A stretch of 64,000 bases of DNA, from the NCBI GenBank assembly GCA_002118135.1, contig BDIU01000133.1, positions 248,001 through 312,000 on the forward strand. Direction: 5' to 3'. The stretch's first letter is position 1. Each line of letters opens with the position of its first letter. The stretch is from Trebouxia sp. TZW2008. Taxonomy: Eukaryota > Chlorophyta > Trebouxiophyceae > Trebouxiales > Trebouxiaceae. The position numbers and the translations under genes are program-made. Shown here piece after piece: positions 34,701-47,700 of this stretch. Under the pieces are notes generated by a model that made no database searches, was not told the DNA's origin, and worked only from the letters and a program-made list of their open reading frames with translations.

Positions 34701-37700
34701 CCAAAATCACACAGCTTCAACGTCCCATTATCATCCATCAGCAGATTCTCAGGCTTGACATCTCGGTACACAATCCCTCTATCATGGATGTAATCCAGGG
34801 CTGCCAAAAGCTGCAGCATTATGGCGTGCACTTGAGGACGGGGCAGGCCCTTGGGGCTGTTCCCAGAAGGGCCCTCAGGACTGTTCCTAGAAGAGCCTTC
34901 CTGAGCTGCTGTCAATGGATTTTCCTGTGAGGGCTGGCCGGCTTCTGCAAATCATGATTTATGAGAATGAGAAAAACAAAAGCTTATGCCTTTTAAGATT
35001 CTAAGAACAGCAGCTCAAGATGAGCATGACTGATGCAGCAAAATGTTGTGTGGCATTGCCATGTAACAAGTTGCATTACCCTAGCCTTGCTGTCAAATGT
35101 AAAATTAGATGAATCAGATAGGGGTGTGCCATCAGCCGTTCAAACAAGAGCCTCTGTTGCCACGCTCATTCTAGGAGAGGAGTATCCTATGTGGATACAG
35201 TGTGGATTCATGCTGCGATTGCCCCATGTGCGGCATGGCACTGAGTCATGTATGATCAGCAGCCATCGAAGGGATCATCTGCTGGGGACTTCTGCGGGGG
35301 GTCAGGGGTGGGCTGCCACCCCCCTCCAACAGCTGTAGCAGGGAGTACGTCATGAACTCACAGGCAATGAATGCTGGATGCAGTCACAACAGCTAAATAC
35401 ATTGCTACTTCACCATACGGCTGTTGCGCATGTGCCATGGCACTCAGTCATGTGAGATCAGGAGGCATGGAAGAAAGCACCTGGTGGAGACATCCGTGGG
35501 AGGTCAAAAGGGGGCTGGCCACCCCCCTCTAACAGCTGTAGCAGGGAGTACGGCATATACTCACAGACAATGAAAAGCTTGTTGCCTAGCATGAAGTCCT
35601 GCACAACATGTGATAAGCTGTCAGACAGTGTTGTCGCAGTCATGTGAAGCTCAGCTTGACATTTTGCATGGCGCTTGCATCAGATATGATGAGACTGTAT
35701 CTTGCAAATCATTCATTGACTTGAACGATACAGCGTAGCACAGCTTATTACCCAGCGTGACGTCCTGCAAAACACATTGTGAGACTTTCAGATTGTGACA
35801 TAAAAACTTTAATGTAGCTCAGCTTAGTGGCCTGCATGAAGCCCTGCACATTAGGTCATGGGACTGTCAGATTGTGACATGCAAAATACAATGCAGCCCT
35901 GCTTGTTGCACAGCATCAAGTCTTGCTCAATGTGTGAAGAGAATGTCAGGCAAGTTGACTGAACTGGCAAACTGTTTGTAAGGATTGGATGAACATGTCT
36001 CGACTGGGCTCTAGGTGTCACTACAGTGACGTCTCTTTGTAACGACTGCTCTGATTCCCAAGAAATTTGTCCTTATATCAAATTGTCCATACTCAGAGGT
36101 GCCACTGCAGTCAGAATGCAGTGATTGAATGCCATTTGCATTGTCTGTACACTGAGAATGTCCTGACATCGAGTGTTCTTACAAATTAAAGTTACTGTAT
36201 GGCATTTTGTAGTGTTACTAGGGCAAGCGGTACCTCAAGATATGTGACCACATTGGGGTGGTGCAGTTCCCGGAGAACTTCTACTTCTCTGATGGAACAG
36301 GCCCGCAGCTCTTCTGCATCTTCATCAATGTCCTCGATTTTGAACTCCTTAATGGCTACGATTGAATCTGTATCAACCACTCTGCATTTCATTACCAGCC
36401 CTGCACATCAAATGAAGATGATGATGCTTGCAGCAGAAACAGACAGCATCTTTGGATGTCTTCCAGCATGCTTGGCATTGTTCCTGCGTACATGTTTGTG
36501 ATGAATATGTGCACAATACCAGCCTGTCCATGATGTGAACACATCACAAACAAGTCGAACTTTGCTGCTCTGACTGCTGCCTGAGCAAATGCAATGACAT
36601 GCATGCATGAGTCTCACCCTTAACGGCTGCAAGAGATGATGCTGCATGCTTGAAAGCTACTGCACGCTTGAAAGCTCCTAGACACTTGAAAGACATGGCA
36701 GCTCATTTTGCCGGCAACAAAACAGCATACCATAGGCTCCTTCGCCAATGACCTCAATGATCTCATACTTTGGGGTCAGCAAGATGTAGCCACTTGGTGA
36801 CAGTACCAACCCCAGGTTGCATAGGCTTCCCAGGTTTGACCCCCACATGGACCCCATGCGTAGCAGCTGCGCAGTAGCTGCTGCCATGCCCTGCTGCATC
36901 AGAGCTGTTTGGGAACTGCCCTCAAACATGAAGGGCTGATTGCTGCTGCCCCGTGGTGTCTGGTCCTGGTCAAAAGCCTGAGGCATCTGGGCTGCTGGGG
37001 GTTTGCCCTGGGGCAGAGCACTTGCAGCCGGGCCCTCATCCAGCGTCACATGCACAATGCTAATCTGGCTGTCACGTGACTGCTCCACTGCGTCCAGGAT
37101 TAACACCTCAGCAGGCCCAGCAGGGGGCTGATGCATGTGGGCCCAGGCCTCATCAGCTGAAGAAGAAGATGCAGCTGGCATCGAGGAGCCACTGTGGCTG
37201 CTATGACTAATCACAATGTCCTTGTAGTCATCTGGGTCAATCTTGGTTGTAGATGCATGATCTGAGCCTGCACTGGAGATTGGGCTGTTGCAGTCTCGCC
37301 AAAGCCCACTGTTGCTGCTGATTTGAGGCTCGAGCACAGCTTCATCAGCAGCTTCTTCTTCAGGCACTGCAGCAGGCTCGCTGACAAAGCGGCTGGCATC
37401 ATGCTGAGCAGCACTTTCCTCCTTGACTACTGCGGCAGGCTCGCTGACTAAGCTGCTGTTGTCATGCTGAGCAGCAGCTTCCTCCTCATCTACTGCAGCA
37501 GGCTCGCTGACTAAGCTGCTGGCATCTGCAAAGCTGAGGGCTGAAACCACAGTCTGAATTGAACTACTAGGATGTATGCTCTGTTGTGTATCATCCAGCA
37601 CTCTTTGAAGGTGAGACGCATCATGCTCATCTACAGCTGTCTGCACCTGTAAATCCTGCCCATCAGAGTGGCTAGATACATGCTCAGCAGGGTGTGCTGC

Positions 37701-39043
37701 AACTGCAGAGCTGCTTGCATCTGCCATAGTGTTCTGCAATGCTGTTGGGAAAGACGACTTCGTTGCATGCAATGAGCTAGCATCTTCAGCTAAGCCATGC
37801 TGCAATGCAGCAAACCCAAGCGCCTCTGCAGTCGGTGCTGTGTGTGCGTCTGTTGCTGACCCTGCAGACTGTGCTGTGTATGGGTCTGTAGCAGGCCCAG
37901 ACCACCCTGGAGACTGTCTTGTGTGTACGTCTGCAGCTAATCCTGCAGGGTGTGCTGTGTGTGCGTCTGCAGCTGAAGAAGTGTGCACAGTGCCACTCTC
38001 CTCTGCATTGCTGTGCTGCTGCATCTGCCTGAGTGCCTGTTGCTGCACCCTGTCTGGCCACTCAGGCTGTGGCTGTTGACCAGTGGTAGCTTCAGTGAGC
38101 TGCTCAACCGGCAAGCTTTGTAGCTCAGCAGGCTGTGAATGCAATGCAGGATCTGTACTGGACCCTGCTTGATCTGCTGTGATACTACAGCTGCTGCTGC
38201 TGGCGGAGTGTGCCAGGTCAGCATATCTGGCTTGCTTGCTTGCTGTAGCAGCCGACACAACACCCCGTTGAGCTGCAAGGCCCCCTACAGATGGGCTATG
38301 CTCAACTCCTGCAGTGCAGTGAACACAAAATGGTTTAGGATAGCACAGGATCAAACCAATTGGAGACAACTGACTGCTCCAGTACGTACCTAGCTGGGCT
38401 TGCTGAGCCTGTCTAGCACGCATCTAGAATGATTGAGCGAAACAAATGAGCATCACGTTTACAGCAAATGGCATCAGAAGTCAGGGCAAAACAACAAAAT
38501 TTGCTGCTGTTGGACAGCTGCCGACACTGTTGCATTCAACAGTACAGCATTCTATGTGGCAATGACATGCCGTGAACTTGAAACACATCTTCCCAATGAC
38601 ACCTTAAGAGTGACTGCAGTTGTCGTGGGAGCATACACAGCATGGCATCATGACAGGCTTGCAGTGCAACGCGTGATGCACAAGCCACAAGTCTCAGACG
38701 CTATGCTAGCATTTGTCTGATCAGGCTGACCACTGCTAAGGGCAGCCATGCAACCAACACTGCAGTAGCACTGACTTCTACTGACTAATTTGGGCTGCCT
38801 CTTTAGACAGAGGCTTTGATTATGGCACTTAATGGGGTAGGCTTTTCTATCTTTTCATTCTAGCACTGACTTTACCTGAAAGTGAAGCTAGCTCATCCTG
38901 TCGTGGCTGACCAAGGCTTGAAAGTGCATCTTCAGGCTTGCCTTTCTGCCCAGCCACTGGCAATGCCACACAAGCCAGTGCCTCCTCGGTAACCTCTGCC
39001 AAAGACAGCACAGCCTCTGGAATGCATGAGATTTGCAGAACTT

Positions 39044-39125
<82 letters not shown>

Positions 39126-41439
39126 TGCTAGGCGTGTGACACTGGCAGAGGCATCATCATTGATCCCTGTCTGCTCAGGCTTGTGTAAAGCAGGAGCTTG
39201 ATTGCTGCCAGCATCAGCAGCACCTGCAGTGCTAGAGTCAGCAGCCATGTTGACACTGTTGCCCTGGGTGCTGATGTCTGCATCAGCAGCAGCAGCTACT
39301 GGTCCTTGCTCTGCGTTCAAGCCTGCAGCTGAGTGTGACAGCTTGGAAGGCAGATCAGCTGGCAATGCATCTGCTTGATTGATGCTATTCCTGGCTCTGC
39401 TTTGCGGCTCAGAAGCAAAATGCTTCTCCAGGCGATGCGCATCAGACTGCAAGCTTGCATGGCCTTGATTCTCATGCTCAGCTGCCGACACATCCCTGCT
39501 TGCCACTGCTATTGTTTCATGACGATCTATCTGTTGGCCATTGTCAACAGCCTGTGGACCGTCTGGTACCTGATCCACAGAGTCGCTGTGCGAAGGCACA
39601 ACAGATGCCGATGGCAAGACACCAGCTGAAGTGCTGAACGGCTGCACGTGATCTGAGCCATCAGCTGCAACGCTGATTGCGCTGTTGTCCACAGCTGCAG
39701 GCTCATGTTCTAAGCTGCACAGCTGTGCAACATCACCATGTACAGCCCCAGGGCTGACTGGTGCAGCCCCAGAGGCAGCCAAGTCAGCCAAAGCTAGCAA
39801 TAGTGACGCATCCTTGGGTGAAGCCACAGAGCTGCTGGGGCTCAGGTCCTGGTGCTCAGGGCTGACGCCCTCTGCTGCAGCGCTTGTTTGAGTCCTGCTG
39901 GGAAGTGTCATTGAGTCTAGCATTTGAGGTGCTGGTGCACTGTCATGAGCGGCACTGCTGTCTTCTGGAATGACAGGCCTGTGCCGCTGAGCTGTATTGC
40001 TTTGCATGTGCAATGGCAGGGCCTCAGTGACCACTTGCTCTTGATTTGGCTGCAGCTCAACAGCTGCTGCATCTGCAGTTGCCACAACTGCTGAGTTCAT
40101 TGCATCCCTGTCGGCATCATGTGAAGCCTGCTCTTTATTCCTATAACTGCTGTGAACTGAGCGAGGTTTGACAGTCTCAGGCATGCTCAAATCATAGCTT
40201 GTGGCTGACAAGGCGCCCCTCTGCTCAATGGAACCAAAGCTGTCCACTGCAATTTCAGCTGGTTCTGCTGATTCAGGATCCCAAGCTGAAAGCATTTCTG
40301 ATGAGGCTTCCCCATGTCCCCTGAAAGGCTGAGATGCTGCACTGTCCTGCAAGGCTGTAGGATGAGGGCGCATTGCAGCATCTGACTGCACTGGTTTGAT
40401 GGTGGTTGTGGACAGGTCTGCTGAGAGACCGTGCGAAGCCAGCCAGCGCTGACCCCTGCTCAGGGGTGCCCGGGAGGTTCCCCGGGGTAGGCCCAAAGCC
40501 TCCAGGCTGTCATTGACTGCTGCCAGCAACTCGCCCTGCAGAGGAAAGTCTCTTCTGCAGCTGGTGCTTGAAGGAGGTCATGCATATGCAATTTCATGCA
40601 GTGGCAGGCAAATAAAGCTTGAAAGTAGCCAATACGCTTGCCATTGCAATGCAAGATCAAAGACGCAAGGGCCAGTCTTCATTGCACCAGGCTACAGATG
40701 ACCACTTATTGCAAATTAAGATGAGCAAAGCAGAGATGCGGCTAACCTGTTTCAAGGAGCCTCTAGACAGCAAATCATGCGGGCTGAGTGGTTCCAATTG
40801 CTGTGACGCCATCTCATGCTGTGCTCTCTGCCTGCCAGGGCTTAACCGTGGAGAACGCAGGGTGGGCGATGTAGGCAGAAGCTCTGAGCCTCTGCCAAAC
40901 TTAGCAGGGCTGCTGAGCCTAGCTGCCGTATTCTTGAGCTTTGGCGCAATGTCCAGGTTTTGCTTGTAGGGGTTCTTGGGGGTTGTGAGCCGCCCAGGAC
41001 GGTCTCGTTCAGACCAGAGTGGGGTCCGATCTTGGGGAATTGCATAATGCGGTAGAGCCCTTGATGCAGTTGAGTCCAAGCTATTGTCTGAGATGTGAGG
41101 CAAAGTCTGCAGCTGCATCAGCTGCCGACGCTGGTCTGAGGGCCTGGCATCCAACCTGCTTGTGAGGTGATTGCTTCCAGCTGATAGCAGCGGCAGCGCA
41201 GGCAAGTCGTCAGGCTTGAAGGCTGTAAGGCTGTCTTTGTTGATGCGGTCGGTTGCCGACGTTGTTGGAAGCTGCCAGCCTGAGTTATGTGATGACAATC
41301 CTGCTTTCGCCCTTGTGGAAGCTTCAAAATCGTCGCGCAGCAGTGACGCGCTTGAGTCCTCTGAGGAGTTGAATCTGCCAGTTTTCTGGACTCCAAGCTT
41401 AGGCAGCATACCGCTGCTGGTGCATGCCCTGAATGTCAC
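31732..41439 (-). CDS. CDKL-family protein kinase with ~1300-residue N-terminal extension
   Basis: Exons on the minus strand: 41439-40747, 40535-38876, 38308-36731, 36400-36234, 35598-35481, 34944-34696, 34209-34046, 32543-32365, 31864 to ~31732 (last end uncertain). Phases match at every junction. The kinase domain starts at [13 protein letters not shown] and continues with VAIKEFK (ATP Lys), [74 protein letters not shown] and [17 protein letters not shown]. This order and the TDY activation loop fit CDKL1-5; relatives in Chlamydomonas control ciliary length. Odd points: the HRD motif is YRD, the kinase is C-terminal, and exons 1-3 add ~1300 disordered residues rich in Ala, Ser, Gln, with a long Ala run. 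Exons 1-2 might be a separate gene, but phases agree. Confidence 0.8.
31740..31995 (-). repeat. Duplicated end of the kinase C-lobe exon
   Basis: 31915-31995 is a decayed copy of the exon at 31864-31780 (same GGGTCCAG...CAGCTGCAG...TTCTGCAAGC order on the plus strand). It lies upstream of the exon in transcription, so it duplicates the acceptor side. Confidence 0.75.
32060..32140 (+). repeat. CAACAGCATAG simple repeat
   Basis: Imperfect AGCAACAGCAT and CAACAG units in the kinase intron, ~70 bp. Confidence 0.85.
32585..32990 (-). repeat. Four decayed copies of kinase exon 8 start
   Basis: On the plus strand, blocks near 32592, 32683, 32797 and 32910 repeat AGA-GACCCGGGAAACAAGGGTTCACCAGTCAGTATCTCTGCCTGCA. 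They are copies of the reverse complement of the exon start at 32543 ([15 protein letters not shown]) with its CTTGCAG acceptor. Spacing is ~90-120 bp. All are on the upstream (acceptor) side. Confidence 0.9.
33001..33088 (+). mobile_element. Dispersed short element, copy C
   Basis: GATCGCTCTTGTACGTACCTAGCTGGCCC...GAGCCTGCCTAGCATGCG and a degraded CAATGAGATGGATGAG tail. It abuts the kinase exon 8 copies. Confidence 0.7.
33900..34020 (-). repeat. Copies of kinase exon 7 end
   Basis: 33905-33965 and 33985-34010 repeat the reverse complement of the exon end ([12 protein letters not shown] plus donor) at 34046-34100, including CAGATGTCAATTGCAC. They lie downstream of the donor in transcription. 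Confidence 0.85.
34594..34668 (+). repeat. ACAGC pentanucleotide microsatellite
   Basis: About 14 near-perfect CACAG/ACAGC units, inside the kinase intron and only ~30 bp beyond the donor of exon 6 (34696). Confidence 0.95.
35230..35345 (-). repeat. Copy of kinase exon 5 end
   Basis: Plus strand GACTTCTGCGGGGGGTCAGGGG...CTCCAACAGCTGTAGCAGGGAGTACGTCAT matches 35470-35553 of the true exon ([16 protein letters not shown]). It lies downstream in transcription and has frameshifts. Confidence 0.9.
35725..35950 (-). repeat. Three decayed copies of kinase exon 5 start
   Basis: Near 35735, 35820 and 35890 the plus strand repeats CAGCTTGTTGCC-AGCATGAAGTCCTGCACAA plus TGTCAGATTGTGAC from the adjoining intron. 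These are copies of the exon start (DFMLGNKLF) with its acceptor, and all lie upstream in transcription. Confidence 0.85.
38352..38452 (+). mobile_element. Dispersed short element, copy D
   Basis: CCAATTGGAGACAACTGACTGCTCCAGTACGTACCTAGCTGGGC...GAGCCTGTCTAGCACGC, ending AGAATGATTGAG. One of the best-preserved copies; it lies in kinase intron 2. Confidence 0.8.
39044..39126 (+). repeat. CAG repeat coding poly-Ala in the kinase extension
   Basis: An uninterrupted (AGC)n run of ~27 units. On the minus strand, in the frame of exon 2, it encodes a run of alanines (GCT). Length polymorphism between strains would be expected. Confidence 0.9.
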
Positions 41440-41757
41440 CTACTTGACTGCGACCAGTCAGCGCAACCTATGCGCCCCAAAGCATTGTATCAAGTCCATG
41501 CCCGCGCTGCAAGCATGTCTCGCCTGTCAGCGACCGGTTCGACATTCTGCTGGCTGAATTTCTCCGTTGGTCTTCTTCAGCTAAGAAAGCTATTTTCTGT
41601 TCGTCTTCTTCGTCACTGTTCTGTTTGATTCCCTGTGATCTGGCGGGGCAGCAGGCGGTCAACCTTCGCAGCAAGGCCTGGCCTGTGCCCTTTTTGGAGG
41701 CCTTGCACGCGCACAGGGGCCGGAGCTGGTGGCATAGACGCGTTGCAACGGCTGATC
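41440..41757. promoter_or_regulatory. 318-bp divergent promoter region
   Basis: Separates the start codons of the CDKL-type kinase (minus) and CEP104 (plus). It must contain both 5' UTRs and promoters unless further 5' exons exist. No TATA box is obvious. Both flanking genes belong to families with ciliary roles, which suggests co-regulation. Confidence 0.5.
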
Positions 41758-44700
41758 ATGGCGACGGCAGCTGGCAAGCTGAGGTTCACTGTGCATTCGA
41801 CATCGGGAGAGGTGAGGCGAGGTCTGCCGACTAAGCTATGAGTCGCGCTCATGCAATGACGCGTCGCATTTTGCAGGATCCTGACTATCCCGCGAGAGAG
41901 CTGCTGTTCCACAGTCCACAGACTCGAGGCTGGCAGAGTCCCAGGTACTGATCCATTTTCGCTAGATCAAATACAAGGCTTTTGCTGTTTCATACTGACA
42001 AATCTGCCACACTTCAGGTTCTGCAGCTATCCACAAGAAGTAGTGTTGCGTTTGGAGGAGCCAGCTAAGTTGGAGCAGATACAGATCCTATCACACGAGT
42101 ACAAGGTAGCAGCAAGAATTCAGCCTTGACAGAATAGTGCCACTTCAGCACTGCCTGTTCCAATTGCAGCAAGAGTGTTCATCAGCAGGCCTTGATAATG
42201 TGCGCTTACGCAGATTCCGACGAAAGTTGAGATACACGTTGGCACTCTACCACCTGGCACGACAGACCCAGCGCAATGCATCATGAAGCGCCTGGGGTAT
42301 CTGAGCTTCAACAGCAACGAGCGCACAGGACATCAGGCTAGGGAGCTGAAAAGCGTCAAAGTCAACAGTGAGGCATACCTGCTGCGTTTGGTGGTGCAAC
42401 GCTGCCATACCAACAAGCTGAACATCTACAACCAGGTAGGAAAGATTTACATAAAACCCATTTAGCAGTCCCTGCTGCTTGCCAATAAAACAACCTACGC
42501 CACAGGAGATGGCTTGATGCTGGGCATCATCAACAGCTCACTGTTGCTCATGCAGCGGAATACGCTGTCAAATGTCAAAGCACAACAGCAAAAGGTGCAC
42601 TACAATACTGTGTTTGTCTGGCAGGTGGGCATCATTGCCCTAAATCTGGTCGGGCAAGTCATCCAGGCCGAGAATATGTCAGCAGCACCTAGCTTTGTCA
42701 GCAATCACTATCAGCCAAGCAACATCAGCGCAGCTGCTGGTGCCATGGCAGACTTGTCATTGGATGTCAATGTGGACCCAGTCACAGCTGGCAAGATCCG
42801 GGAGATCAACAGGCACAAGGAGGCGGCGGTGGCAAAAGAGGATTATGATGAGGCTAAGAGGCTCAAGCTGGCCATTGAACGACTAAAAGCTGTGGGACAG
42901 AAAGTGGCTCAGTTGGAAGCCAGAAAGCGGCATGTGTCCCCCTTGTTTGACCTGACTCTTGCCTAACTCATATTTTGTCTTGCCTGCCAGCCTGCAGATG
43001 CATATGTGTATGCATCACACTTGTTTGCTGATGTTTTCTGGTCTGCTTGCCATGCACAGCATTCAGATGATCAGATAGCTATTGTGCTTCAGGTTTGCAG
43101 TGCCAGCTGGTAAGCCCATTGAAGATGCACTGTCAAAATGACCAGCCAGGCTCAGCAACATGCACGTGAACTTGCTGCAAGTGTCAGCTGCAGATGTGTC
43201 ATGCTCCCATGCCAATGCTATGCAAAAAGCAATCAACTGATGTGACCGGATACAATGAGGCGTCGCAAATGAGCGCGAGGGATTGCAAGCAGCAAGAGCA
43301 CAGCAGCAAAAGCTGTTTCAAGTCACAGCAGCAGAAAGCCTCACCTTCAAAATCCATCAGCCTGTCAGCCATCAACAACAGCCTATGCCTGCTGTTGTGA
43401 GCAATTTTGGTGTGCCTGAAGGGTTGCAGTTGAGCGTGAGGACTATGACATGGCCAAAGCCCTGAAGCAGGACATTGACAAGCTGAGGGCAGCAGGTGAG
43501 GCGGCAGCAACAGGACAAGTTGCTGAACTACCCAAGTCACGCCGAGCCACAGACCCAGAGGAGATTTTTAACAGGGTCCTTGGCAGGTACTGTCTTGTTC
43601 AAGCTATGAGATGTAATGTATTGCTTTGACATGATTCACTGTGATGTGAGACATAGTCCTTGTAAGCACTAGCCAAACCTTGTTGAAAATACGTGCGCCA
43701 GATGTGCACAAGCGGCAGCAGCAGCCTCTCCTCACAAACAAAGTAATTCAGCCTGACTTGATGCTGCTTCAATGCCAAGTTCTTGCATTGTAGCTCCAAC
43801 AAGCATGCAGGCTGCACAGCTCTTTTGTATAATCACAGATGTCAAGGCAGGCTCAGAAGCAGCAAAAGTGATAATTGCCTTGTGTCAACACAAGCAAAAC
43901 CGATCACTATGCTACCTCCCTCCTTGAGCCACATCACACCTCAAGCAAATGCTGTTGCAACACACCTGGCTTTACATAACAGTCAGTACAACAGCATGTC
44001 TTCTCTCATATTGACTGGCATGTTGTCAAGCCAGCACAAAGCTTAGCCTTTGTCTGTCCGTGTGCATAGCAGGAAGGCTTCAACAGCCAGTTCAGGCAGG
44101 GCAAGCTCAGGGCAGCTGTCAGAGGCCCCGTCAAATGGCCCTGCCATGCCTGCCTTGCGCCCTCAGCCCTCAGGAGGCGCCCCAGCAATGCCCTCTGCCC
44201 CTCAAGAGGCTGATGAAGCCCAACCTCCACAAGGTCAGACCCTTATGCATGCCAAGCACTATTTATGCTCCTTGCTGCAGTCATTTCTGAACAAGAATCA
44301 CTTGCATATCACTGTCAATTTTTTCCCCCTATTGGTCAGCAATACAAACAGTCTCTGCTGTTGACAAGTCTGCTGGAGTCCTCCCAGTCATGCAGCAACA
44401 GATCTCCCTGAACACTTACTGTTTTTATCATTGTTGACACTCAATCGCTCGTCTCCATGTTGGTACAGCATTACGGCTGTATATCGAGACTTCGGCCAGC
44501 AGCAGGACCGGACATCAGGCTTGCGATTACTGGCTGGCCTTTGTTAGGGGTTCATACACAGCCTGTAACACAGGCAATGGCAATGAGCCCCCGAAAATGC
44601 ACTCTCAAGGGCCTGTTTGTGCATGTTTGCAGCACCAGGGCTGTACAGGGAGGACACAAATAGCAGCAGTACTCCAGCTCAGGCTTGTGACAACTGACCA

Positions 44701-47700
44701 GCCTGGACCAGGGGTTCACATACCGGCAATGGTGATGGGCCGCCTTCACTGCCTGACCCTGTAGCTGCCTCCAGCACCAAAATTCTGAAGCGTTTGTCTG
44801 TGTGTTTGCGCAGCACCAGGACTTTACAGGGAGGACTCAAACAGCAGCAGAACCCCAGCGCAGGCCTATGATGACCGACCAGCCCGGGCCAGGGGCTCAT
44901 ACACTGGCAATGATGATGAGCCTCCTACACTGCCTGAGTCTGTCGCTGCCCCAAGGGCTGGCCCCAACCAGCCCCCTGCCCCATCCCCTGGTGATTGACT
45001 CTGCCCACCTGTGTGGTTGCGTGCCTCCTTTGTCAGAATCAATCACCAATCATGCACATAGCACTGGTACAGGGTATACGTCTTATGTATACCCCTGACT
45101 CGCTCACTTCAGTCAGCTGTGCAAAATGGCAAAATCATCTCATGCTGCTATGTCACCACCTGCAGAGCACCTTCCAGCAGGTTTTCCGCCAGATTTGCCT
45201 GCCCCTGAGCAGCTCTCCCTAGCAGACGCCAAGGACGCAGAGGCACTCACAGATGCGCTAGGGGAGTATACTGTCCGCGCTTTGTACAGTAAAACCTGGC
45301 AGCTGCGGGAAGCTGCCATGATGAGCACAGAGAAGGTGCTGAAGGGGGGTGGGGCTGGGGGGGCTCACAAGGGGGATTTGTTCAGGGCGCTGTCCAAGGC
45401 GCTGTTGCGCACCTCCCAAGACAAGGTTGCTAATGTCTTCCATGGCACACTTCAGGTGATCACTTCCGCAACTAAACACCCTCATCAACTAGGCATCAGA
45501 TTGGCTCACAGTGTCTGTCTCACACTGTGTCCAATATTCAAACGACCCTGGCTGCTCAGTATGTTGCATGCAAGGAATAGCCACCTCTGCTGCACTCCAG
45601 ACGCAGCGCTCTAGCGTTTGCAGAAAGCATAAAATGTACCATGTTTTGCATCTTTCTACATGACAACCATGAGTCCAGCTTAAGCAGAAGACGACATTTG
45701 CTGTCCAGTGCCTGCTGCTTTTCATCATAAGGGCGTACGCCAAGGGCTAAGCCTGTTGCCATCCAGCAGGAAAGGCTTGCATCATGATGCTTGCGCATCA
45801 GTCTTGCATGACAGTATTGGCAAACATTGTTAGCAACATTACGGCTTTCACCATACACGCTGAAGGTGTGGGGCACAAGTCCAGTCATGAATGCTCAATT
45901 GGGTGACTCGTCTCTGTCAATGCTGTGTCAGGTGCTGCGAGCGTTGGTAGAGGGCTATGCATCTGAGGTGGGAGGCCGAGAGGTGGCATCCCTGGTGTCA
46001 GACCTGCTGCCAGTTCTCATTGACAAGGCTGGAGACAACAACTCTCGTATCAGGTCTGATACCATGCTGGGCTGTGCTGTGCTGTGAGTCTTGATGGACA
46101 GCGCTGGGGACAAGAAGTTCTGTATCTGCTGCTGCACTGCAAGAAGCTATGATGTCTTGATTTTGCCAAAGACAGCACCTTGCTGCCAAATCCTGCTTTG
46201 TCAGTTATCTGTACAATTGATATTTTGGTGATCCCAATGAGAAGCGTTGCAACTGCCCAAGCGGCAGTCAATGCTTACACTGGAGCAGTCATCAACATGG
46301 ACACACGTGCACATGAGCTGCTTCAGCTGCCACAGTCTACACACATCTAGGCATTACTTCTGTACCTATGGCTCATAGCCTTTTGAAGAGGATGGTCATG
46401 CATGGAACTTCTGGCTGTTTACAGTACAGAGAGTGTCTGCTGGCAGTGAGCAAATGCTGACACAGCCTTCATGGACGCAGGGACTCAAGCGCAGACACAA
46501 TTCTATGGCTAGCCCACAGACAGGATGTAAACATGTCTGGCATGCTACCAGCGTTCACACGGCCAGTCAAAAACCAGAATGCTTGGAGACCTGTGCATGG
46601 CCGCTTGTCGCTCATCAACTCCTTAGTGCCCCTGTTTGGGGTCAGCAAGGGGTCAGAGGGGGGTTTCCAGCTTGAGCCCCTCATGAAATTTGTGGGCAGC
46701 GCCTTCACTAGCGCCAATGCAGATGTGCGAAGCCAGGCCGTCAAGGTCACTCTGCTTCTATATAGCAAGGTAGGTTTTGAGCGTGCCTTCATTCCAGCTG
46801 GTGCATTTCTGTTAATTCTGTCAGGTACTCGTTGCCAAGAGTTGCCATTTGCGGCCACTGTCTGCCTGCATGTTGTACTCACATGGCGTTCCTGTACCGG
46901 CATGGAGACTGGTTGAGAAGAGCCGCTGACCTGAAGGAGTGCTGATTTTGACACAACCAGTAAGAACCTGTGAAAGTTGACCTTTTGAAAGAAATAAGTG
47001 CTGGACGAAAGTATGTCAGAATGACCTGCCTGCAGATGTCAACCCCAAGATAAAAGAGCAGCTGGACAATTAGATGGGTGGCCCCCGGGGCTTGAACCAT
47101 CCACCACATGCTGTACCTGCTGACAGTTGATCACATGGCATGCTTGAAGTAAACAGCAGCCCAAATCAGCTGTTTTCCTGTTCAAGTTGGTCCGTCATTC
47201 CACAAGTAACTGCCTGAGGATATTCATTCCAAGATTAAAGAGCCGCTGGGCAATGAAATGGGTGCCCCTCAGGGCTTGGCCTCCCACCCTTCTTCTTTTC
47301 AGGGACACCATCCGCTTGACGTCAAGCACATGGCATGCCAAAACAGAACAGCAGCCCAAAACTACCTGTGTGCCTGTTCAGGTTGGTCCATCCGTCCAGA
47401 AGTATCTACCTGAAGATGTCAACTCCAAGATCAAAGAGCAGCTGGATAGCGAGATGGACACCCCCCGGGGGTTGAGCCCCCCTTTCAAATGCCCAACCTG
47501 CTGACAAATGATCAAATGACATGCCCAAATTGAGCAGCACCCTAAAAATGATCTGTGTACCCGTTCAGGTTGGTCCATCAGTCCAGAAGTACCTGCCTGA
47601 AGATGTCAATCCTAAGATCAAAGAGCAGCTGGACAATGAGATGGGCGCCCCACAAGGCTTGGGTCCCCCTTCAGGGGTCCCGCCGTCTGCCCCCCTTGCC

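Noticed and set aside
34484..34930. 148-codon plus frame with His/Ser/Thr repeats
   Set aside because: Antisense to the kinase catalytic-loop exon and through the ACAGC microsatellite.
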